A stretch of DNA of 8,008 nt, taken from positions 1 to 8,008 of the forward strand of contig CAYMCV010000116.1 of the NCBI GenBank assembly GCA_964389005.1. Direction: 5' to 3'. The notes under the pieces are model-generated. The model was not told the origin of the DNA. It did not search any database and saw nothing but the letters and a program-made list of their open reading frames with translations. Both the position numbers and the translations under genes were made by a program. Source of the stretch: CAYMCV01 sp964389005. GTDB taxonomy: Bacteria; Bacillota; Clostridia; Lachnospirales; Lachnospiraceae. Every line of letters starts with the position of its first letter. Positions within the stretch are counted from its first letter, which is position 1. Positions 1-5,309 of this stretch are shown here, piece by piece.

Positions 1-645
1 CGGACAGAAGTGGCCAAGGTTAATTATGTGTCAGCCGATGAAGCATGGGCAGAGTTTTCCAAGGAATATCTGGAAGGGTATGTTGACGGTTTTACAGAGA
101 ACCCGTTGGCAGATTCCGCGAATTATGAAATATACTTAAGTGATGTGTCACAGCAATCACAACTGGTTTCTTATATCGAGAGCATTGAGGGCGTCCGCAG
201 GGTGAATAAATCCGAGATTACCGCGACCACGCTTACAGGAATCAACTCGTTGCTTGCTTATGTTTCAGGGTCCATTATCATACTGTTACTGGCGGTCTCC
301 GTCTTCCTTATCAGCAATACGGTAACAATTGGAATTTCTGTACGAAAAGAGGAAATATCCATTATGAAATATATTGGCGCCACGGATTTTTTCGTGCGTT
401 CACCGTTTGTTTTCGAAGGCATTTTAATTGGATTCATCGGGGCGGCGATACCGCTTGTGCTGGTTTATTATCTATACTTGCTGGCGGTTGATTTTGTATC
501 CGAGCAATATGCATTTTTGAATCAACTGGCATTTTTACCGGTACAGGATGTATTTCGAAATTTGATTCCCGTTTCACTTCTTGTGGGTGTGGGAATCGGT
601 TTCTTGGGTAGCTTTTTTACGGTTAGAAAGCATCTTCGTGTCTGA
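1..645 (+). CDS. ftsX: Cell-division protein FtsX, 5'-truncated (permease-like subunit of FtsEX)
   Basis: FtsX is the membrane subunit of the FtsEX ABC-transporter-like complex. It does not move a substrate; it passes FtsE ATP hydrolysis across the membrane to activate peptidoglycan hydrolases. The reading frame is open from the first base, so the true start, the cytoplasmic N-terminus and TM1 lie upstream; 214 residues are present against roughly 290-300 for the family. Visible are the rest of the extracellular domain (about residues 1-80, with the family-like VAKVNYVSADEAWAEF stretch and a VSYIESIEGVRRV segment). Three hydrophobic segments follow: TM2 (GSIIILLLAVSVFLISN), the cytoplasmic loop with VRKEEISIMKYIGAT typical of FtsX/MacB-fold permeases, TM3 (EGILIGFIGAAIPLVL) and TM4 (SLLVGVGIGFLGSFF), then a basic tail. 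The GTG at 10-12 is an internal codon, not the start. The next gene begins 17 bp downstream, which implies co-transcription with the hydrolase it probably controls. Confidence 0.93.
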   Translation, partial: RTEVAKVNYVSADEAWAEFSKEYLEGYVDGFTENPLADSANYEIYLSDVSQQSQLVSYIESIEGVRRVNKSEITATTLTGINSLLAYVSGSIIILLLAVSVFLISNTVTIGISVRKEEISIMKYIGATDFFVRSPFVFEGILIGFIGAAIPLVLVYYLYLLAVDFVSEQYAFLNQLAFLPVQDVFRNLIPVSLLVGVGIGFLGSFFTVRKHLRV

Positions 646-650
646 TAATT

Positions 651-655
651 GAGGG
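651..655 (+). promoter_or_regulatory. Ribosome binding site of the M23 hydrolase gene
   Basis: GAGGG lies 7 nt before the GTG at 663. It supports GTG as the start, because the first downstream in-frame ATG (codon 16) would cut into the signal peptide. Confidence 0.75.
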
Positions 656-662
656 AAGAAAC

Positions 663-1886
663 GTGTATAAACAATACAAAAAAATAATTACTGCACTCAG
701 CGTGGTGATGGCTATCGTTCTTGTTTTGGAATCGACGATATTCGCAAGTGCGGATGTCATCTCGGATTTACGGAAGAGCATCGAGGAGAAACAGGCGGCC
801 ATTGCAGCGGCAGAGAGTGAGAAAAAGAACTTAAAATCGGGATTGACGGGTGTTGAGAAAATTATCAACGGATTACAGGCAAACAAAGCCAATTTGACTG
901 CCTATGTTTCAGAACTGGATAGCAACGTTATGGCTGTTCAGGTCAACATTGAGACGCTTGAGAACCTCATTGTAGCGAAAGAAGCGGAGATTGAGGAATC
1001 AAGAGTTGAACTTGAGAACGCCCAAGAGACGGAGCGCAATCAGTATGAAGCCATGAAAGAAAGAATTCGTTTCATGTACGAAAAAGGAGACGGTTTTTAT
1101 CTGGATATGATTCTTTCCGCTTCTAGTTTTGCCGATGCGCTGAATAAATATGATTATATACAGCAATTATCCGCATATGACAGACAGACGCTGACACAGT
1201 ATCAAGAAATGGTAGAATATGTGTCTCTATGCAAACAGGAGTTGGAGGCGGAGGAAGCATTGCTTGATGAGGCAAAACTTCTGGCTGAAGAGGAGAAGTC
1301 GGAACTTGAGACGTTGATTGCACAAAAACAATCGGAAATCAAAGCCTATGAAGCCGATATCAGCAATAAAGAGAAACTGGTAAAAGAATACGAAGAGGAA
1401 ATTGCGGCACAGAATGCTGTGATTGAGGAACTTGAGGCAGCGGTTGCCGCCGACCGAGCCAATCTTTTGCAGGCAAGAGTCTATGACGGCGGTGTATTTT
1501 GTTGGCCGGCTCCGGAATTTACCCGTATTTCCGATGATTATGGATGGCGTTTACATCCGATTTTGAATGTACAGCAGTTTCATTCGGGCGTAGACATGGC
1601 ATCGCCGGGGGGAAGTTCGATTCTCGCGGCTTATGACGGCGAGGTCATCAGCGCATCATACAATGCCTCGATGGGAAATTATATCATGATAGACCATGGC
1701 GACAGTTTGTATACCATTTATATGCACGCATCGAAGCTTTTGGTTTCGGCGGGGGATGAGGTTACGAGGGGACAAAAGATTGCAACTGTTGGGTCGACCG
1801 GCAGGAGCACCGGCAATCATCTGCATTTTGGTGTCAGGTTGAACGGAAGTTATGTCAGCCCTTGGACTTATATTACAGAACCTTAA
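663..1886 (+). CDS. Secreted coiled-coil M23 (LytM) peptidoglycan hydrolase, FtsEX-linked
   Basis: Predicted 407-residue exported murein hydrolase, starting at GTG. Residues 1-30 form a signal peptide (basic KK, hydrophobic core, probable cleavage after Ala28-Ser-Ala30). Residues about 35-270 are a long charged heptad-type coiled coil rich in Glu, Lys, Ala and Leu. It is interrupted near 143-180 by a YLDMILSASSFADALNKYD segment resembling the PcsB/CwlO/EnvC-type coiled-coil domain that docks on FtsX. Residues about 280-403 are an M23 domain with a full active site: zinc ligands His307 and Asp311 (HSGVD) and His388, plus catalytic-type His355 (YMHAS) and His386 (HLHFG). It should therefore cut peptidoglycan cross-bridges or stem peptides itself, unlike E. 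coli EnvC, whose LytM domain is degenerate and only activates amidases. The gene starts 17 bp after ftsX and ends 19 bp before ctpA. That FtsEX regulates it is inferred from adjacency and architecture; the exact bond cleaved cannot be told from sequence. Confidence 0.93.
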   Translation: MYKQYKKIITALSVVMAIVLVLESTIFASADVISDLRKSIEEKQAAIAAAESEKKNLKSGLTGVEKIINGLQANKANLTAYVSELDSNVMAVQVNIETLENLIVAKEAEIEESRVELENAQETERNQYEAMKERIRFMYEKGDGFYLDMILSASSFADALNKYDYIQQLSAYDRQTLTQYQEMVEYVSLCKQELEAEEALLDEAKLLAEEEKSELETLIAQKQSEIKAYEADISNKEKLVKEYEEEIAAQNAVIEELEAAVAADRANLLQARVYDGGVFCWPAPEFTRISDDYGWRLHPILNVQQFHSGVDMASPGGSSILAAYDGEVISASYNASMGNYIMIDHGDSLYTIYMHASKLLVSAGDEVTRGQKIATVGSTGRSTGNHLHFGVRLNGSYVSPWTYITEP

Positions 1887-1896
1887 AGGAAAGAAT

Positions 1897-1901
1897 GGGA
1901 G
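1897..1901 (+). promoter_or_regulatory. Ribosome binding site that decides the ctpA start
   Basis: GGGAG lies 4 nt before the ATG at 1906. The spacing is short; an AAAGGA overlapping the preceding stop codon (1885-1890) could add to recognition. Together they favour 1906 over the in-frame ATG at 1852. Confidence 0.6.
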
Positions 1902-1905
1902 AAAA

Positions 1906-3141
1906 ATGGAAAAAGAAAGAAAAGGCAGGGTCTTTACCCTCGGTGTGGTGACGGGACTTTTTATCTCATCAATTATTGTAATGTTGGCGGTGCTTTGCAT
2001 GAGATTGCAAGGGGAAGCCATACCGGAATTTACCGCAAGACCCAAAGGCGATACAACCGAGGTTCAAGAAAGTGTCGTAAATGATGCCACCATGAACAAA
2101 ATCGGTGCACTGGAAAAGATGATTTATGATTACTATTATGAAGACGTTGATGAAGCTACGTTGGAAAAAGGACTTTATTACGGATTGATGAGCGCAATGG
2201 GAGACCCCTATACCGCGTATTATACACCGGAAGAAATGGCAGAATTAACGTCCGGGTTACAAGGAATTTATTTCGGTATCGGAGCGTACTTATCATTGAA
2301 TTATGATACGGGGTACGCACAGATTGACAGTGTGATGCCGGGGACACCGGCAGAAATCTCCGGTTTGCAGGGCGGCGACTCCATTCGCAAAATTGACGGG
2401 CAGGAAGCATATGGGATGTCGCTCAATGAAGTGGTCAGTCTGGTTCGGGGAGAGGAAGGAACCGAGGTGGTTTTAACAGTTGACCGTGGCGGAAAATCAT
2501 TGGATATTCCGGTAAAGCGGGCGCAAATTGAGACACCGACGGTTTCGTATGAAATGCTGGATAACGGTATCGTACATTTAACAATCAAGGAATTTGATGA
2601 TGTGACAGTTGCACAGTATGAAGCAAAAATGAACGAAATTATGGCTTTGAATCCAAAAGGGATTATTATGGATTTGCGCGGTAATCCGGGGGGCTCTTTG
2701 GAGTGCGTAACAGCAATTGCAAGACAGATACTTCCTAAGGGTATGATTGTTTACACAGAGGATAAATACGGCAAAAAGGTCGAGTATACATGTGACGGAG
2801 AGAAGCAACTTCAATTACCGCTTGTGGTGCTTGCCGATGGAAATTCCGCCAGTGCTTCCGAAATACTGGTGGGAGCAATCAAAGATTACGGTGTCGGCAC
2901 AGTTGTGGGAACCAAAACGTTCGGAAAAGGAATTGTGCAGAAAATATTTCCGATGAATGACGGCTCGGCACTCAAAATTACCGTTAGCAATTATTTTACG
3001 CCGAACGGAACCAATATTCACGGTGTCGGAATTGAACCCGATATAGAAGTTGAGTTTGATTCGGATGCATATTTGAAGGATAAAACAGATAACCAGTTAC
3101 AAAAAGCGATTGAAGTTATGAACGAAAAAATTTCTCAATAA
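1906..3141 (+). CDS. ctpA: Membrane-anchored S41 carboxyl-terminal processing protease with PDZ domain
   Basis: CtpA/CtpB-type serine protease, 411 residues from ATG 1906; a longer in-frame form from 1852 would overlap the previous gene by 35 bp. A basic start (KERKGR) and one hydrophobic helix at about 11-32 give a signal anchor with the enzyme outside the membrane. Cys31 lacks a proper lipobox. A helical segment at about 60-115 (DPYTAYYTPEEM) precedes a PDZ domain at about 122-205 (GIGAYLSL, GLQGGDSIRKIDG), which in this family gates the active site and binds substrate C-termini. The S41 core follows, with the DLRGNPGG strand-turn at 256-263. The catalytic Ser/Lys/Gln are visible as Ser316 (middle serine of SASASE), Lys341 (TFGKG) and Gln345; the 25-residue Ser-Lys spacing equals that of E. 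coli Prc. Length is normal. It is the last gene of the ftsX operon, followed by a terminator. Substrates are unknown; the neighbouring hydrolase is a reasonable candidate. The symbol could equally be ctpB; the family is certain. Confidence 0.95.
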   Translation: MEKERKGRVFTLGVVTGLFISSIIVMLAVLCMRLQGEAIPEFTARPKGDTTEVQESVVNDATMNKIGALEKMIYDYYYEDVDEATLEKGLYYGLMSAMGDPYTAYYTPEEMAELTSGLQGIYFGIGAYLSLNYDTGYAQIDSVMPGTPAEISGLQGGDSIRKIDGQEAYGMSLNEVVSLVRGEEGTEVVLTVDRGGKSLDIPVKRAQIETPTVSYEMLDNGIVHLTIKEFDDVTVAQYEAKMNEIMALNPKGIIMDLRGNPGGSLECVTAIARQILPKGMIVYTEDKYGKKVEYTCDGEKQLQLPLVVLADGNSASASEILVGAIKDYGVGTVVGTKTFGKGIVQKIFPMNDGSALKITVSNYFTPNGTNIHGVGIEPDIEVEFDSDAYLKDKTDNQLQKAIEVMNEKISQ

Positions 3142-3145
3142 AAAC

Positions 3146-3159
3146 CGAACAAACGTTTG
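3146..3159 (+). promoter_or_regulatory. LexA (SOS) box upstream of uvrB
   Basis: The 14-mer CGAACAAACGTTTG matches the Bacillus/Clostridium LexA (DinR) consensus CGAACRNRYGTTYC at 13 of 14 positions; only the last base differs. Its central part is a perfect 10-bp palindrome (3150-3159). It overlaps the first three bases of the -35 hexamer of the uvrB promoter, where bound LexA would block RNA polymerase. uvrBA is an established SOS operon in Bacillus, which supports the reading. The site was found by eye and binding is inferred. Confidence 0.78.
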
Positions 3160-3185
3160 CAAACTGCGTGGGAATGTGTTATACT
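3157..3185 (+). promoter_or_regulatory. Sigma-A promoter of uvrBA with extended -10
   Basis: The -35 is TTGCAA (3157-3162), the spacer is exactly 17 bp, and the -10 is TATACT (3180-3185), preceded by a TG extension at 3177-3178. Each hexamer matches the consensus at 4 (-35) and 5 (-10) of 6 positions. Transcription would start near G3192, giving a leader of about 60 nt before the uvrB ATG. The -35 is overlapped by the LexA box, consistent with damage-inducible expression. Confidence 0.75.
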
Positions 3186-3204
3186 TCCTACGCAGTGTTT
3201 TTTT
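3163..3204 (+). terminator. Intrinsic terminator of the ftsX-M23-ctpA operon
   Basis: A 12-bp stem pairs ACTGCGTGGGAA (3163-3174) with TTCCTACGCAGT (3185-3196), with one G-U pair and a 10-nt loop (3175-3184). After a single G comes a run of seven T (3198-3204). It lies 21 bp after the ctpA stop. The hairpin occupies the spacer and -10 of the uvrB promoter. A transcript started near 3192 would contain only the end of the right arm and would not fold it, so it should stop only RNA coming from ctpA. Confidence 0.87.
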
Positions 3205-3254
3205 GGCTTTTGACTTCTATTCTGTCTCATATGTAAGAAAGGAATTGTACGCGG

Positions 3255-5252
3255 ATGGATCATTTTGTTTTACATTCGGAGTATCAACCGACCGGGGACC
3301 AACCTGAGGCTATTCGCCAATTGGTGGAGGGATTTCGGAAGGGAAATCAGATTCAGACCTTGCTTGGTGTTACCGGATCGGGAAAGACGTTTACGATGGC
3401 AAATATCATAGCGGCATTGAATGTCCCGACGTTGATTATTGCACACAATAAGACGCTTGCCGGTCAACTTTACGGTGAGTTCAAAGAGTTTTTCCCGGAG
3501 AATGCGGTAGAATACTTTGTAAGTTACTATGATTACTATCAACCGGAAGCGTATGTTCCTTCTTCAGACACTTACATTGCCAAGGATTCGGCAGTGAATG
3601 ATGAAATTGACAAACTGAGACTTTCTGCAACTGCTTCCCTGACAGAGAGAAGAGATGTGGTTGTGGTTGCCAGTGTATCCTGTATCTATGGTTTGGGAAG
3701 TCCGGACGATTATGAAGGGCTGATTGTTTCGTTAAGACCCGGTATGGAGAAGAATCGCGATGATATTGTCAGAGAATTAATCGGAATTCAATATCTGCGT
3801 AATGATCTTGACTTGGAACGCGGCACATTCCGCGTACATGGTGATGTACTCGAAGTCATTCCCATTGAGACGGATCAGTATATTGTACGAATCGAGTTTT
3901 TTGGAGATGAGATTGAAAGAATTTCGCAAGTTGATCGCGTAACAGGTAAGGTTCAGGCACATCTTGAGCACACGACGCTCTTTCCGGCATCACATTATGT
4001 CGTGGCACCCGAGAGACTTAACAGTGCATGTATTGCGATTGAAGAAGAATTGAACGAGCGAGTGGCATTTTTTAAGAGTGAAGATAAGTTGCTGGAGGCG
4101 CAGAGAATTTCCGAACGCACGCATTTTGACTTGGAAATGCTTCGTGAGACCGGTTTTTGCTCCGGAATCGAGAATTATTCCAGACATTTAAGCGGGACAG
4201 GCGAGGGAGAACCACCACACTGTCTCTTGGACTTTTTCAGAGATGACTTTTTGATTATTGTTGATGAGTCGCATATAACCTTGCCGCAGGTGCGCGGTAT
4301 GTTTGCAGGCGACCGTTCAAGGAAGAATACCTTGGTTGATTACGGTTTCAGACTACCGTCCGCACTTGATAACCGTCCGCTTCGCTTTGATGAGTTTGAA
4401 GATCACATCGACCGTATGTTGTGTGTATCCGCGACACCGTCTGTATATGAAGCATCACATGAATTGCTGCGTGCAGAACAGATTATACGACCTACGGGTC
4501 TTTTAGATCCGTTGATTGAGGTACGTCCGGTGGCGGGTCAGGTTGACGATTTGATTTTTGCCATTCGCAAGGAAACGGAGAAGAAATACAAAGTATTGGT
4601 AACCACGTTAACGAAACGTATGGCGGAGGACTTAACTGCATATATGGACGGGAACGGCATTCGTGTGAAGTATTTACATTCTGACATTGATACGCTGGAG
4701 AGAGCTGAAATTATCAGAGATATGCGACTGGATGTTTTTGATGTACTGGTCGGAATCAATCTCCTGCGTGAAGGTCTTGATATTCCGGAGATATCGCTTG
4801 TAGCGATTTTGGATGCCGATAAAGAGGGATTTTTACGTTCTGCAACTTCATTGATACAGACAGTGGGACGTGCCGCCCGAAATGCCGAAGGACATGTCAT
4901 CATGTATGCGGATCACATTACGGATTCCATGCGAATTGCCATTGATGAAACCAACCGAAGACGTGAAATCCAGCAACAATACAATGAGGAACACAATATA
5001 ACTCCACAGTCGATTCATAAGGCTGTACGTGAGTTGATTTCTATAAGCAAGTCGGTTGCGAAGGAAGAACAACGCATGGCGAAAGATATGGAATCCATGA
5101 GTGTCAAAGAACTGAAAGATTTAATTGCAAAAACGCAGAAGACCATGCAGAAAGCGGCGGCGGAACTTGATTTTGAGACAGCGGCAATCTTACGTGATCA
5201 AATGATAGAATTGAAACAACACTTATTACAGGCAGAAATAGAAGGAAAATAA
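3255..5252 (+). CDS. uvrB: UvrABC excinuclease subunit B
   Basis: Damage-verifying helicase-like subunit of nucleotide excision repair in the cytoplasm. UvrA loads it at lesions, it clamps one strand, and it recruits UvrC for the two incisions. The 665-residue length is full for the family. The N-terminus begins LHSEYQPTGDQPEAI and Walker A is GVTGSGKT at 38-45 (Lys44). The aromatic beta-hairpin that inserts between DNA strands starts at about 91 (YYDYYQPEAYVP). The UvrA-interaction domain lies at about 150-250. Walker B is DESH at 337-340, followed by GDRSRKNTLVDYGFRLPSA. Helicase motif VI is QTVGRAARN. The C-terminal UVR domain (about 615-659, SVKELKDLI to LRDQMIELK) is the coiled-coil hairpin that contacts UvrC. 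The start at 3255 is supported by AAAGGA at 3238-3243, 11 nt upstream. It is the first gene of an operon with uvrA, behind a LexA-controlled promoter. No truncation, frameshift or missing key residue is seen. Confidence 0.99.
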   Translation: MDHFVLHSEYQPTGDQPEAIRQLVEGFRKGNQIQTLLGVTGSGKTFTMANIIAALNVPTLIIAHNKTLAGQLYGEFKEFFPENAVEYFVSYYDYYQPEAYVPSSDTYIAKDSAVNDEIDKLRLSATASLTERRDVVVVASVSCIYGLGSPDDYEGLIVSLRPGMEKNRDDIVRELIGIQYLRNDLDLERGTFRVHGDVLEVIPIETDQYIVRIEFFGDEIERISQVDRVTGKVQAHLEHTTLFPASHYVVAPERLNSACIAIEEELNERVAFFKSEDKLLEAQRISERTHFDLEMLRETGFCSGIENYSRHLSGTGEGEPPHCLLDFFRDDFLIIVDESHITLPQVRGMFAGDRSRKNTLVDYGFRLPSALDNRPLRFDEFEDHIDRMLCVSATPSVYEASHELLRAEQIIRPTGLLDPLIEVRPVAGQVDDLIFAIRKETEKKYKVLVTTLTKRMAEDLTAYMDGNGIRVKYLHSDIDTLERAEIIRDMRLDVFDVLVGINLLREGLDIPEISLVAILDADKEGFLRSATSLIQTVGRAARNAEGHVIMYADHITDSMRIAIDETNRRREIQQQYNEEHNITPQSIHKAVRELISISKSVAKEEQRMAKDMESMSVKELKDLIAKTQKTMQKAAAELDFETAAILRDQMIELKQHLLQAEIEGK

Positions 5253-5298
5253 CAACGATACGAATTGATGAGAATTAGGAATCAAGCTTGAAGTTTTT

Positions 5299-5304
5299 TG
5301 GAGG
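5299..5304 (+). promoter_or_regulatory. Strong ribosome binding site of uvrA
   Basis: TGGAGG lies 5 nt before ATG 5310. It fixes the uvrA start and is stronger than the site of uvrB. The rest of the 57-bp uvrB-uvrA gap shows no convincing promoter or terminator, so uvrA is probably translated from the uvrB transcript. Confidence 0.8.
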
Positions 5305-5309
5305 TTAGA

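Noticed and set aside
10..12. GTG as the start of ftsX
   Set aside because: The frame is open to base 1 and the protein is about 80 residues short with TM1 missing, so this is an internal valine codon of a truncated gene.
623..892. Minus-strand frame opposite the start of the M23 gene (89 codons)
   Set aside because: It lies wholly across ftsX end and the hydrolase start, has no recognisable family or credible ribosome site, and looks like an antisense shadow. The same applies to frames opposite ctpA, uvrB and uvrA (for example 1656-2045, 4538-4903 and 7010-7291).
1852..1905. Longer ctpA reading frame from ATG 1852
   Set aside because: It overlaps the end of the M23 gene by 35 bp, has a ribosome-like GGAAG only 2 nt before the ATG, and adds 18 residues ahead of a basic stretch that already makes a normal signal anchor from 1906.
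1936..2001. CtpA as a lipoprotein through Cys31
   Set aside because: The residue before the cysteine is leucine, not Gly, Ala or Ser, so the lipobox is not met; a plain transmembrane anchor fits better.
5282..5291. Perfect 10-bp palindrome before uvrA, followed by a T-rich stretch
   Set aside because: It has no loop and at most a 3-bp usable stem, and the T run does not follow a stable hairpin, so it is not a terminator. Too short to call an operator.
5253..5309. Separate promoter for uvrA in the uvrB-uvrA gap
   Set aside because: I found no -35/-10 pair with proper spacing and no LexA-like box; the short gap fits co-transcription.
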